64,000 nt of DNA, from the NCBI RefSeq assembly GCF_017639205.1, contig NZ_CP071139.1, positions 5,023,001 through 5,087,000 on the forward strand, written 5' to 3'. The notes under the pieces were generated by a model that ran no database searches, was not told the origin of the DNA, and saw only the letters and a list, made by a program, of their open reading frames with translations. The stretch comes from Streptomyces nojiriensis (GTDB taxonomy: Bacteria; Actinomycetota; Actinomycetes; Streptomycetales; Streptomycetaceae). Of this stretch, positions 8,051 through 17,288 are shown piece by piece; position 1 is the first letter of the stretch, and the number at the start of each line of letters is the position of its first letter. The translations under genes and the position numbers were made by a program.

Positions 8051-9010
8051 TCAGCGGTCCGGCTCGGGGTCCTTGAGCCAGTTCACCAGCTCGGACGAGA
8101 AGGCGACCGGGTCCTCCTCGTGCGGGAAGTGCCCGAGCCCGTCGAACAGCCGCCACCGGTACGGGGCTTCGACGTACTCCCCGGAACCGGCCGCGCTGCG
8201 CGTACGCATCACCGGGTCGAGGGAGCCGTGCAGATGCAGCGTCGGCACCCGCACCGGGCGCTTCATCCGCCGGTTGAACTGGATCCCGTCGGGCCGTGCC
8301 ATCGACCGCATCATCCAGCGGTACGGCTCGATCGAGCAGTGCGCGGTGGACGGGATGCACATGGCCCGCCGGTACACGGCCAGATCCTCGTCCTCGGGCG
8401 GCCGCGGCCCCGACCAGTCCCGGATCAACTCCCCTACGAGCGCCCCGCCGTCGGCGACGAGCTGCCGCTCGGGGACGAACGGCCGCTGGAAGCCCCAGAT
8501 GTGTGAACTCGCCCGGGTCTGACCGAAGTCCGACAGCATCGCCGAGCGCCACCGGCGCGGATGCGGCATGGAGGAGACGACGAGCCGGCGCACCAGCTTG
8601 GGCCGCATCACGGCCGCCGTCCAGGCGAGGTAGCCGCCCAGGTCGTGCCCGACGAGCGCGGCGTCCGGCTCGCCGAGGGACCGTACGACCCCGGTGATGT
8701 CGAGCGCCAGGTTGGCGGGGTCGTAGCCGCGCGGGGTGCGGTCGCTGCCGCCCACCCCGCGCAGGTCCATCGCGACCGCCCGGTACCCGGCGTCGGCGAG
8801 CGCGGTCATCTGGTGCCGCCAGGTCCACCAGAACTGCGGGAAGCCGTGGAGCAGCAGCACCAGCGGCCCGTCACCGAGCTCGGCGACGTGGAAGCGGGCG
8901 CCGTTCGCGGCGACGTCCCGGTGCGTCACCGCCTGCCCGCCGGGGAGGTCGAGCCGTACCGCCGTGGCAGCTGTGGGAGGAACGCTGGAGTCCGGCGTGG
9001 GCGCTGTCAT
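8051..9010 (-). CDS. Alpha/beta hydrolase, epoxide-hydrolase-like
   Basis: A 319-residue alpha/beta-hydrolase. HGFPQFWWTW is the oxyanion-hole HGxPxxxxxW signature of epoxide hydrolases, VGHDLGG carries an Asp nucleophile rather than Ser, GSLDPVM may supply the acid, and GLGHFPHEE the catalytic His. An Asp nucleophile distinguishes epoxide hydrolases and haloalkane dehalogenases from esterases. The natural substrate is unknown. Its ATG overlaps the stop of the upstream holin-X gene by four bases, so both are read from the same message. Confidence 0.87.
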   Translation of the reverse strand: MTAPTPDSSVPPTAATAVRLDLPGGQAVTHRDVAANGARFHVAELGDGPLVLLLHGFPQFWWTWRHQMTALADAGYRAVAMDLRGVGGSDRTPRGYDPANLALDITGVVRSLGEPDAALVGHDLGGYLAWTAAVMRPKLVRRLVVSSMPHPRRWRSAMLSDFGQTRASSHIWGFQRPFVPERQLVADGGALVGELIRDWSGPRPPEDEDLAVYRRAMCIPSTAHCSIEPYRWMMRSMARPDGIQFNRRMKRPVRVPTLHLHGSLDPVMRTRSAAGSGEYVEAPYRWRLFDGLGHFPHEEDPVAFSSELVNWLKDPEPDR

Positions 9011-9465
9011 GAGGACGAGCGTGCCACACCCACGGCCTTGTCACTCACCGGCCGCTCGTGGGGCTTGACGGTCCCGACGAGCGCGGCGGTCTGCTTGACG
9101 GCCTCGATGGTCTTCACCGGCGGCTTCACCTTCTTGAACTTGGCGTAGGCGAGCAGCCCGACCACGCCCGCGAGCAGCCAGAACACCCCGGCGACGATGA
9201 GGAAGCACCACGGGAGCCCGAGCCCGGAGGTGTGAATCCAGTAAGCCAGGGCGAAGCTCAGCATCGGCACGGAGGCGAGCAGGAACACCCCGGCGGCGAT
9301 CGCGGCACCGCTGCCGATGCCCGCGCGCCTGACGTCCTGCTTGATCTCCACCTTGGCGAGGGCGATCTCGTCGTGCACCAGGGCGGACATCTCGGCGGTG
9401 GCCGAGGCGACCAGCTGGCCGAGCGTGCGCTCGGCTCCTTGCGCCCCTTGGTCCACTGCGCTCAT
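9007..9465 (-). CDS. Phage holin-X family / membrane-associated protein
   Basis: A 152-residue protein matching the actinobacterial holin-X (PF07332) architecture: a soluble amphipathic N-terminal helix (LVASATAEMSALVHDEIALA), two closely spaced transmembrane segments (about residues 53-75 and 83-108) and a charged C-terminal tail. Despite the family name these genes are chromosomal housekeeping genes in actinobacteria and there are no phage genes around it. A GGGAGAGAG ribosome binding site precedes the ATG. Function unknown. Confidence 0.8.
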   Translation of the reverse strand: MSAVDQGAQGAERTLGQLVASATAEMSALVHDEIALAKVEIKQDVRRAGIGSGAAIAAGVFLLASVPMLSFALAYWIHTSGLGLPWCFLIVAGVFWLLAGVVGLLAYAKFKKVKPPVKTIEAVKQTAALVGTVKPHERPVSDKAVGVARSSS

Positions 9466-9525
9466 CGCTCTCTCCCTCTGTCGTCAGCTGCTGGCGGCTG
9501 TCCTGCGCCGCCGGTCCCAGTCAGA

Positions 9526-10935
9526 TCATGCCGGACCGTCGCCCTCGATGCTGGACCCAGCCGCCGCTTCGGCCTTGCGGCGGTGCTCCGCGGCCTTCTC
9601 GTCGTAGATCTCCGCCATCCGCAGGTGGTACGCGGGATTGTGCTCCTCGTAGATGTCCGGGATGCCGTCGAGGTCCTCGTCGCGCTCCTCGGCCTCGGTG
9701 AGCGCCCTGTACTTGCGGTCGCGGAGCTTGAGCAAGACACAGGCGACGATCGCGGCGATGAGGGAACCGATCAGGACCGCGGCCTTGATCTCGTACATGA
9801 GGGTCCGGTCGTCGGTGAAGGCGAGTTCGCCGATCAGCAGCGAGACCGTGAATCCGATGCCGGCGAGCGAGGCGACGGCGAACACGTCCGGCCAGGCGAG
9901 GTCCTCGTTCAGCTCCGCCTTGGTGAAGCGCGCGGCCAGCCAGGTGCCGCCGAAGATGCCGACGGTCTTGCCGACGACCAGGCCGAGGACGACGCCGAGG
10001 GTCTCCGGCCGGGTGAAGACCTGGGCGATGGCTTCGTCGGAGAGCGAGACTCCGGCCGAGAAGAGCGCGAAGAGCGGTACGGCGAGCCCGGCCGAGATGG
10101 GCCGTACGAGGTGCTCGATGTGCTCGCCGGGGGACTGCTCCTCGCCCTCCTTGCGGTGGCAGCGCAGCATCAGGCCCATGGCGACACCGGCGATGGTGGC
10201 GTGTACCCCGCTGTTGTACATCAGGCCCCAGATGACCAGGGCGAGCGGGACGTGGACGTACCAGCCGCGGACACCTCGGCGCAGCAGGAACCAGAACAGG
10301 GCGAGGCCCACGACGGCGCCACCGAGGGCCAGGAAGTTGATGTCGCTGGTGAAGAACACCGCGATGATGATGATCGCGAAGAGGTCGTCGACGACGGCGA
10401 GGGTCAGCAGGAAGGCGCGCAGGGCGGAAGGCAGCGAGGTGCCGATGACCGCGAGGACGGCGAGCGCGAAGGCGATGTCGGTGGCGGTCGGGACCGCCCA
10501 GCCGGCCAGTGAGCCGTCGCCGAGCAGGTTGACGAGGGCGTAGACCAGCGCCGGGGCGGCCATGCCGCAGATTGCGGCGATGACCGGGAGGGCGGCGGCC
10601 TTGCGGTCGCGCAGATCGCCCGCGACCAGCTCGCGCTTGAGCTCGATGCCGGCGACGAAGAAGAAGATGGCGAGCAGGCCGTCGGCCGCCCAGTGCTGTA
10701 TGGACAGGTCCAGGCCGATGGCGGCGGGGCCGATGTGGAAGTCGCTGACGGTCTGGTAGCTGGCGGCAAGGGCAGGGGTGTTCGCCCAGACCAGGGCGCA
10801 GATCGTGGCCACGAGCAGCAGCACGCCGCCGACGGTCTCGGCGCGCAGGGCATCGGCCACGAAGCGGTGCTCGGGCAGCGAGAGCCGGCCGAGGAACTTG
10901 CGGCGCTGGGGTTCGGTCGGGGTGGGCGTGGCCAC
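9526..10935 (-). CDS. nhaA: Na+/H+ antiporter NhaA
   Basis: A 469-residue inner-membrane sodium/proton antiporter. The ion-binding pair of adjacent aspartates lies in LTLAVVDDLFAIIIIA, and ATDIAFALAVLAVIG matches the unwound TM4 segment of E. coli NhaA. About eleven hydrophobic segments follow in the expected order. It is longer than E. coli NhaA because of a charged C-terminal tail of about 70 residues. The GTG at 10935 has GGAGG nine bases upstream; an in-frame ATG ten codons earlier does not. It exports Na+ for H+ to control cytoplasmic pH and salt. Confidence 0.93.
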   Translation of the reverse strand: MATPTPTEPQRRKFLGRLSLPEHRFVADALRAETVGGVLLLVATICALVWANTPALAASYQTVSDFHIGPAAIGLDLSIQHWAADGLLAIFFFVAGIELKRELVAGDLRDRKAAALPVIAAICGMAAPALVYALVNLLGDGSLAGWAVPTATDIAFALAVLAVIGTSLPSALRAFLLTLAVVDDLFAIIIIAVFFTSDINFLALGGAVVGLALFWFLLRRGVRGWYVHVPLALVIWGLMYNSGVHATIAGVAMGLMLRCHRKEGEEQSPGEHIEHLVRPISAGLAVPLFALFSAGVSLSDEAIAQVFTRPETLGVVLGLVVGKTVGIFGGTWLAARFTKAELNEDLAWPDVFAVASLAGIGFTVSLLIGELAFTDDRTLMYEIKAAVLIGSLIAAIVACVLLKLRDRKYRALTEAEERDEDLDGIPDIYEEHNPAYHLRMAEIYDEKAAEHRRKAEAAAGSSIEGDGPA

Positions 10936-11080
10936 GGAAGGAAACCTCCGGTTGGTCGACGGCATGACGAATGCAGTTGCCGACCAGACTTCCCGGCTCA
11001 CCCTGTGGACTTTCTTGATGCTTTCAATATTTTACAGGGTGTAACCAAGGGTGTATCCGGCGACCATCACTTTATGCGCG

Positions 11081-11115
11081 AAAAGGGCGTCCGGCGCGTT
11101 GCGCACCGGACGCCC
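11081..11115 (-). terminator. Rho-independent terminator of acs
   Basis: A perfect 10-bp stem pairs GGGCGTCCGG (11085-11094) with CCGGACGCCC (11106-11115). On the minus strand it is followed by TTTT. It lies 31 bp after the acs stop. Confidence 0.85.
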
Positions 11116-11145
11116 TCCCGAGCCCGATCGGCCCGTCGGCCCGTG

Positions 11146-13101
11146 TCAGTCCTCGCTGCCGGCGGCCGGGAGCTTGCTCTGGATCAGGTCCATGACCGAG
11201 GAGTCGGCGAGCGTGGTGACGTCACCGACCGCCCGGTTCTCCGCCACGTCGCGCAGCAGACGGCGCATGATCTTGCCGGAGCGGGTCTTCGGCAGCTCCT
11301 GGACCGGCAGGATGCGCTTCGGCTTGGCGATCGGGCCCAGCGTGCTGCCCACGTGGTTGCGCAGGTCCGCGACCAGGTTCTCGGTCTCGGAGGCGCTGCC
11401 GCGCAGGATGACGAAGGCGACGATGGCCTGACCGGTGGTCTCGTCGTTGGCGCCGACCACGGCGGCCTCGGCGACCGAGGGGTGCGAGACGAGGGCCGAC
11501 TCGACCTCGGTGGTCGAGATGTTGTGGCCGGACACCAGCATCACGTCGTCCACCCGGCCGAGCAGCCAGATGTCGCCGTCGTCGTCCTTCTTGGCGCCGT
11601 CGCCCGCGAAGTACTTGCCCTCGAAGCGCGACCAGTAGGTGTCGAGGAACCGCTGGTCGTCGCCCCAGATGGTGCGCAGCATCGACGGCCACGGCTCGGT
11701 GAGGACCAGGTAGCCACCCCCGCCGTTCGGGACCTCGTGCGCCTCGTCGTCCACGACGGTGGCGGAGATTCCGGGCAGGGCGCGCTGTGCGGAGCCCGGC
11801 TTGGTGGCGGTGACGCCCGGCAGCGGGGAGATCATCATCGCGCCGGTCTCGGTCTGCCACCAGGTGTCCACGATCGGGCAGCGGTCGCCGCCGATGTGCT
11901 TGCGGTACCAGATCCAGGCCTCGGGGTTGATCGGCTCGCCGACCGAGCCCAGTACGCGCAGGCTCGACAGGTCGAACTTCGCGGGGATGTCGTCGCCCCA
12001 CTTCATGAACGTACGGATGGCGGTCGGTGCCGTGTAGAGGATGGTCACCCCGTACTTCTGGACGACCTCCCAGAACCGGCCCTGATGCGGGGTGTCGGGG
12101 GTGCCCTCGTACATCACCTGGGTGGCGCCGTTCGCGAGCGGCCCGTAGACGATGTAGGAGTGCCCGGTCACCCAGCCGATGTCGGCGGTGCACCAGTAGA
12201 CGTCGGTCTCCGGCTTCAGGTCGAAGACCGCGTGGTGGGTGTACGCGGCCTGCGTGAGGTAGCCGCCGGAGGTGTGCAGGATGCCCTTCGGCTTACCCGT
12301 GGTCCCCGAGGTGTAGAGGATGAAGAGCGGGTGCTCGGCGTCGAACGGCTGCGGGGTGTGCTCGGCGGACTGCCGGCCGACCACGTCGTGCCACCAGACG
12401 TCGCGGCCCTCGGTGAAGGCGGTGTCCTGGCCGGTGCGGCGTACGACGAGCACGTGCTCGACCTGCGGACACTTGGCGACGGCGTCGTCGATGGCGGGCT
12501 TCAGGGCGCTGGGCTTGCCGCGGCGGTAGCCGCCGTCGGCGGTGATGACCAGCTTCGCGTCGGCGTCCTGGATGCGGGAGGCGACGGCGTCGGCGGAGAA
12601 ACCGCCGAAGACCACGGAGTGCGCGGCGCCGACGCGGGCGCACGCGAGCATCGCGACGACCGCCTCCGGGATCATCGGCAGGTAGACGGCGACCCGGTCG
12701 CCGGCCTCGACACCCAGCTCGGTCAGGGCGTTGGCGGCCTTGGAGACCTCGTCCTTGAGTTCGGCGTAGGTGATCGAGCGGCTGTCGCCGGGCTCGCCCT
12801 CGAAGTGGATGGCGACGCGGTCGCCGTTGCCGGCCTCGACGTGGCGGTCCACGCAGTTGTACGCGACGTTGAGCTTGCCGTCCGCGAACCACTTCGCGAA
12901 GGGCGGGTTCGTCCAGTCGAGCGTCTCGGTCGGCTCGGTGGCCCAGGTCAGCCGCCGGGCCTGCTCGGCCCAGAAGCCCAGCCGGTCCGCGTCGGCCTGT
13001 GCGTACGCAGCCTCGGTCACATTGGCGGCGGCGGCCAGATCGGCGGGCGGTGCGAACCGCCGCTCCTCCTTGAGCAGATTGGCCAGGCTCTCATTGCTCA
13101 C
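11146..13101 (-). CDS. acs: Acetyl-CoA synthetase
   Basis: A 651-residue AMP-forming acetyl-CoA synthetase, nearly identical in length to E. coli Acs. It converts acetate, ATP and CoA to acetyl-CoA through acetyl-AMP. The P-loop-like YTSGTTGKPKG motif, the WWQTETG motif and the C-terminal KTRSGKIMRR motif are present; the last carries the catalytic Lys that is the acetylation target in this family. The GTG at 13101 has GGGAG five bases upstream and gives the expected N-terminus; a longer frame to 13143 lacks a site. A DasR-like palindrome lies about 85 bp upstream. Confidence 0.95.
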   Translation of the reverse strand: MSNESLANLLKEERRFAPPADLAAAANVTEAAYAQADADRLGFWAEQARRLTWATEPTETLDWTNPPFAKWFADGKLNVAYNCVDRHVEAGNGDRVAIHFEGEPGDSRSITYAELKDEVSKAANALTELGVEAGDRVAVYLPMIPEAVVAMLACARVGAAHSVVFGGFSADAVASRIQDADAKLVITADGGYRRGKPSALKPAIDDAVAKCPQVEHVLVVRRTGQDTAFTEGRDVWWHDVVGRQSAEHTPQPFDAEHPLFILYTSGTTGKPKGILHTSGGYLTQAAYTHHAVFDLKPETDVYWCTADIGWVTGHSYIVYGPLANGATQVMYEGTPDTPHQGRFWEVVQKYGVTILYTAPTAIRTFMKWGDDIPAKFDLSSLRVLGSVGEPINPEAWIWYRKHIGGDRCPIVDTWWQTETGAMMISPLPGVTATKPGSAQRALPGISATVVDDEAHEVPNGGGGYLVLTEPWPSMLRTIWGDDQRFLDTYWSRFEGKYFAGDGAKKDDDGDIWLLGRVDDVMLVSGHNISTTEVESALVSHPSVAEAAVVGANDETTGQAIVAFVILRGSASETENLVADLRNHVGSTLGPIAKPKRILPVQELPKTRSGKIMRRLLRDVAENRAVGDVTTLADSSVMDLIQSKLPAAGSED

Positions 13102-13185
13102 GACATCTCCCTTTCCCAGGGTGTCCGTTGTGTCCCCGGGCATAGCTCATCAGTCAGCGGCCCAGGTGACAAGGGGTAGCCGAGA

Positions 13186-13201
13186 ATTGGTTTAGACCTA
13201 T
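13186..13201. promoter_or_regulatory. Possible DasR (dre-like) site upstream of acs
   Basis: ATTGGTTTAGACCTAT matches 12 of 16 positions of the published DasR consensus ACTGGTCTAGACCACT, including the GGT-TAGACC core. It lies 85-100 bp upstream of the acs start. Only the sequence match supports it. Confidence 0.35.
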
Positions 13202-13236
13202 ATCACGACCTGGCCCGCGCGAGAACGGAGTGCGAA

Positions 13237-13272
13237 TGGCCCCTCCCCGCTGCAGGGGGCGGGAAGGGGCCA
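13237..13272 (-). terminator. Terminator-like hairpin after the SulP-carbonic anhydrase gene
   Basis: TGGCCCCT (13237-13244) pairs with AGGGGCCA (13265-13272), extended by inner C-rich/G-rich pairing. It lies 32 bp beyond the stop and lacks a U-tract. Confidence 0.6.
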
Positions 13273-13303
13273 AACGATTGCACGATTACGGGAGAGTATC
13301 GGT

Positions 13304-15745
13304 TCAGGCGTGCTGGCCCACGCTGTCGAAGACCCGGCAGTCGAAGAAGTCCTCGCCCTCGGACAGCAGATACGCCTGCGCCTCGCCCACGTGGAAGTAC
13401 ATCCCGTGCAGCTCCAGGGTGCCCTCGGCGAGCCGCCTGGCCACCGATTCATGGGCCCGCAGGTGCTCCAGCTGCTGGACCACATTGGTCAGGCACAGCT
13501 GCTCCACCGCGTCCGCCGGGAGCCGGCCCGAGATCCGGGCCCAGGCGTGGTGGCGGCTGGCCATCCGCTCCAGGCTGGGCAGCCCGTGCTTCAGCCAGCG
13601 GCGCAGCGGGGTCATCGGGGCGCCGGGCGTGGAGGAGAGCAGGGCCTGCATGGCCCCGCAGCCCGAGTGCCCGCACACCGTGATGCTGTCCACCTGCAGC
13701 ACGTCCACGGCGTACTCGATGGCTGCGGCGACGGAGTCGTCGGTGGACTCCGCGCCGGGCAGCGGGACCAGATTGCCGACGTTGCGGACCGTGAACAGGT
13801 CGCCCGGTCCGCTGGCCGTGATCATGCTGGTCACCAGGCGGGAGTCGGCGCAGGTGAGGAAGAGCTGGGAGGGCCGCTGACCCTCGCGGGCCAGCCGGGC
13901 CAGCTCGTCCCGCACGTGGGGCGCGGTGTCGCGCTGGAAGGCGCCGATCCCGTTGGCCAGTTGGCCCGCGCCGCGCCGCCGGGGGGCGGGCGAGCCGGCT
14001 TGCTCGGTGGCGGCCTGCGCCTGCGCCCCGGTGGCCGCCGCGGCTGCCTCGGCCGCGTCCGCGGCGGTGATCGTACGGGTACCGGCGGGGCGGTGGTCGC
14101 AGTGGTTCTGCCACGGCGTCCAGGGGCGGCAGCACTGGTGCGCGCCGCGCTGCGGCGCGCGGCGGGGCCGGTCCGCGGGGTGGCTCCCGTCGGCGTGCCC
14201 GCCGCCGGACGCAGCTGCGGGCGCGGCTGCGGGCACCACCTCGGCCGGTCGCGCCGACGATCCGGCGCGTCCGGTGACCTCCAACGAGCCCCCGTGCGCC
14301 AGGTGGGAATCCTGCCAGTCGTGCAGCGTCTCGTAGGCCGCGTGGTCCATGAACGAGCCGTCCAGCTCGATCACCGCATGCCCCTCGTGCGGAATCTGGT
14401 TCAGCACCCGGCTCAGCCGGGGCACCGCGAGGAAGGTCAACTGCCCGCGCGCCCGCACCCGGTGGGCCCCGTTGTCCAGTCGTTCCACGGTGATCCGGGT
14501 CCGGGTGAGCCGGTACAGGGCCAGCGCGACGGCCACCGCGATACCGATGGCCACGCCCTCCAGGACCCCGCCGAGCACCACGGCGACGATCGTCGTGCCG
14601 TAGACCAGGATCTCCCGGTGCCGGGTGACACTGCGCAGGTGCGTGATGTTGACCATCTGCACGCCGACCGCCATCACGAGGGCGGCCAGCGCGGCGAGCG
14701 GGATCAGGTCGAGGACCGGGACGAGCAGGCCGGCCGCCAGTACCACCCACAGACCGTGCAGCATGGTCGATCTCCGGCTGACCGCACCGGACTTGACATT
14801 GGCCACGCTCCGGACGGCCACACCCGAGACGGGCAGTCCGCCGAGCGCGCCGGAGACGATGTTCGCCGCACCCTGCCCCCACAGCTCGCGGTTGAGGTCG
14901 GTGCGCGGCGGGCGGTTGTCCGTTCGCCGCTCGGAGGCGATCAGCTTGTCGGTCGCGACCGCGGAGAGCAGGGACTGCACACTGCCGACCAGGGCGATGG
15001 TCAGGACGGCGGCGAGGATGCCGAGGACGGGGCCGTCGGGCAGCTCGGGCAGGGCGTGGCTGCGCCAGGACGGCAGGTCCACCCTGGGTAGGGCGAGCCC
15101 GGACAGCGCGGCGGCGGCGGTGGCCGCGGCCACGGCGGCCAGCGCGGCGGGGGCCTTGCGCAGGACCCGGCCGGCCCGTCCGGGCAGCCACGGCCAGGCC
15201 AGCAGGACGGCCAGGGTCAGGGCGCTGACGCCGAGCGCCGCCGGATGCAGATCGGCCAACTGGGCCGGCAGCCCGAGGACGTTGGCCACGGCGGAGCTCT
15301 GGGGGTTGCCGCCGAGCACGATGTGCAGCTGGGCGAGAGCGATCGTCACGCCGATCCCGGCGAGCAGGCCGTGCACGATGGCCGGGCTGACCATGAGCGC
15401 CGACCGCGCGGTGCGCAGGGCGGCGAGACCGAGCTGGAAGAGGCCGGCGAGCACGGTGATGGCGCAGGTGGTGCGCCATCCGTAGTGCTGGATCAACTCG
15501 GCGGTGACCACGGTGAGTCCGGCGGCGGGACCGCTCACCTGGAGCGGGGCGCCACCGAGCCATCCGGCGACGATCCCGCCGACCGCCGCGGCGACCAGCC
15601 CCGCCTGGAGCGGTGCGCCGGTGGCCAGGGCGATGCCGAGCGAGAGGGGCAGGGCGATCAGGAAGACGGCGATGGACGCGGAGAGATCCGCGGGAAGGTC
15701 CTTGCGGATCTGTCGGATGGTGCCTGTGGGGGAGGTGGCTGTCAT
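13304..15745 (-). CDS. SulP-family anion transporter fused to beta-carbonic anhydrase
   Basis: An 813-residue fusion. Residues about 25-410 are a SulP transporter with 10-12 hydrophobic segments, about 415-510 a STAS-like domain, and about 590-813 a beta-class carbonic anhydrase. The anhydrase zinc ligands are visible as CADSR (about residue 630) and CGHSGC (about residue 689). A roughly 80-residue Ala/Pro/Arg-rich linker with a few Cys and His separates STAS from the enzyme. SulP proteins of this type move bicarbonate or sulfate, and the fused anhydrase would interconvert bicarbonate and CO2 at the membrane, so bicarbonate is the likely substrate (inference). The ATG has AGGAG ten bases upstream. 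Confidence 0.92.
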   Translation of the reverse strand: MTATSPTGTIRQIRKDLPADLSASIAVFLIALPLSLGIALATGAPLQAGLVAAAVGGIVAGWLGGAPLQVSGPAAGLTVVTAELIQHYGWRTTCAITVLAGLFQLGLAALRTARSALMVSPAIVHGLLAGIGVTIALAQLHIVLGGNPQSSAVANVLGLPAQLADLHPAALGVSALTLAVLLAWPWLPGRAGRVLRKAPAALAAVAAATAAAALSGLALPRVDLPSWRSHALPELPDGPVLGILAAVLTIALVGSVQSLLSAVATDKLIASERRTDNRPPRTDLNRELWGQGAANIVSGALGGLPVSGVAVRSVANVKSGAVSRRSTMLHGLWVVLAAGLLVPVLDLIPLAALAALVMAVGVQMVNITHLRSVTRHREILVYGTTIVAVVLGGVLEGVAIGIAVAVALALYRLTRTRITVERLDNGAHRVRARGQLTFLAVPRLSRVLNQIPHEGHAVIELDGSFMDHAAYETLHDWQDSHLAHGGSLEVTGRAGSSARPAEVVPAAAPAAASGGGHADGSHPADRPRRAPQRGAHQCCRPWTPWQNHCDHRPAGTRTITAADAAEAAAAATGAQAQAATEQAGSPAPRRRGAGQLANGIGAFQRDTAPHVRDELARLAREGQRPSQLFLTCADSRLVTSMITASGPGDLFTVRNVGNLVPLPGAESTDDSVAAAIEYAVDVLQVDSITVCGHSGCGAMQALLSSTPGAPMTPLRRWLKHGLPSLERMASRHHAWARISGRLPADAVEQLCLTNVVQQLEHLRAHESVARRLAEGTLELHGMYFHVGEAQAYLLSEGEDFFDCRVFDSVGQHA

Positions 15746-15980
15746 GGGTTCCCGTCTCCTCTGGGGAGGGATGAAGCGGCGGGAGTCTCAACGCTCGGTA
15801 AATGAATGGTAATGGAGAGTAAAGGTGAGTGGTGCATAATACGGGCAAATAGCCTATGAATTAGCACTCAAGGGTGATTAAGCATTTTGTACGGCTTGTC
15901 ATACCTTCTCTCGAGCGGACCGCGTGGGACGTTGCGGCGCGGAAGTCCCGCGATGGAACTGCGAGGAAGAGGTGGGGCGG

Positions 15981-17288
15981 ATGATCGCCGCCACGAAGAA
16001 GATCGCCGGCGGCCTGGTCGCCACGGCGCTGGTCCTGGGAGCCGCCGGGTGCAGCACCTCGGAACCCGCCAAGTCCCCGGCCCCCGGGGCCCCGAACGCC
16101 CTGAAGGGAGCCGCCGCCCCGGAGGCTCCGGGCAGCGTCAACCGGCCCATCGGCGACGGTTCGACCGCGTACACGGGCATGCAGCCGAACGTGCAGAAGC
16201 CGCAGAAGCTCAAGCCGGGCGAAAAGCCGCCGCAGTTCGTGGTGTTCTCGTGGGACGGGGCCGGCGAGGACAGCCAGAAGCTCTTCTCGCACTTCCGCGA
16301 GGTCGGCAAGAAGTACAACGCCCGCATGACGTACTTCCTCAGCGGCGTCTACATGCTCCCGGAGGAGAAACGTTCCCTCTATACGGCGCCCCAGCATGAG
16401 TCCGGCCGCTCCGACATCGGCTTCGGCGACCTCCAGGGCATCAAGGACACCGCCACCCAGGTCCGCGCGGCCTGGCTGGAGGGCAACGAGATCGGCACCC
16501 ACTTCAACGGGCACTTCTGCGGCCCCGACGGCGGCGTCGGCACCTGGTCCGTGGACGAGTGGAAGAGCGAGATCAACCAGGCCAAGTCCTTCGTCAAGAA
16601 CTGGAAGACCAACTCCGGCCTGAAGGACCAGGAGGCGCTCCCCTTCAACTACGACAAGGAGCTCATCGGCGCCCGCACGCCCTGCCTCGAAGGCCAGAAG
16701 AACTTCATGCTGGCGGCGAAGGACATGGGCTTCCGCTACGACTCCAGCGGCATCAGCAAGCAGATCTGGCCCAAGAAGACGGACGGGCTCTGGGACATCC
16801 CGCTCCAGCTGGTGCCCATGCCGGGGCGTGCCTTCGACACCCTGAGCATGGACTACAACTACATGGTCAACCAGTCCGGGACGACCTCGCAGGGTGATCC
16901 CTCCCAGCACGCGTACTGGGGTGACCAGATGCGCGACGGCCTGCGGGAGGCCTTCGACCGCGTCTACCAGGGCAACCGTGCGCCGCTGATCATCGGCAAT
17001 CACTTCGAGTCCTGGAACGGCGGCACCTACATGCGCGCCGTCGAGGAGTCGATCAAGACCATGTGCACCCAGAAGGAGGTCCGCTGCGTCCCGTTCCGGG
17101 AGCTGGCGGACTGGCTGGACGCGCAGGACCCGAAGGCCCTGGAGTGGATGCGCGCCCTCGACGTCGGCGAGGCGCCGAAGGAGGGCTGGGCGAAGTTCCT
17201 GACCGCGGGGCCGCCGGCGGCGCCGGCCGCCCCCGCGGGCGTCAAGCCGGCTGCGGAGCCGGCCGGGGGGAGTGCGGACGAGGGCTGA
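15981..17288 (+). CDS. Lipoprotein with polysaccharide-deacetylase-like fold
   Basis: A 435-residue exported protein. The start at ATG 15981 gives a lipoprotein signal (MIAATKKIAG, then LVLGAAGC with the lipobox Cys at residue 24), followed by a Pro/Ala linker. The mature part contains FVVFSWDGAG, near-repeats of NEIGTHFNGHFCG, and IIGNHFESWNGG, which resemble the NodB/polysaccharide deacetylase fold (Asp, then HxxxH). Family members deacetylate cell-wall polysaccharide, but catalytic competence is not certain. The C-terminus is Ala/Pro-rich. Its 3' end overlaps the convergent ATPase gene by 47 bp. An AT-rich 235-bp region separates it from the divergent SulP gene. Confidence 0.78.
   Translation: MIAATKKIAGGLVATALVLGAAGCSTSEPAKSPAPGAPNALKGAAAPEAPGSVNRPIGDGSTAYTGMQPNVQKPQKLKPGEKPPQFVVFSWDGAGEDSQKLFSHFREVGKKYNARMTYFLSGVYMLPEEKRSLYTAPQHESGRSDIGFGDLQGIKDTATQVRAAWLEGNEIGTHFNGHFCGPDGGVGTWSVDEWKSEINQAKSFVKNWKTNSGLKDQEALPFNYDKELIGARTPCLEGQKNFMLAAKDMGFRYDSSGISKQIWPKKTDGLWDIPLQLVPMPGRAFDTLSMDYNYMVNQSGTTSQGDPSQHAYWGDQMRDGLREAFDRVYQGNRAPLIIGNHFESWNGGTYMRAVEESIKTMCTQKEVRCVPFRELADWLDAQDPKALEWMRALDVGEAPKEGWAKFLTAGPPAAPAAPAGVKPAAEPAGGSADEG

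Noticed and set aside
9007..9465. Holin-family gene considered evidence of a prophage
   Set aside because: No other phage genes are near, and the holin-X family is widespread in actinobacterial chromosomes.
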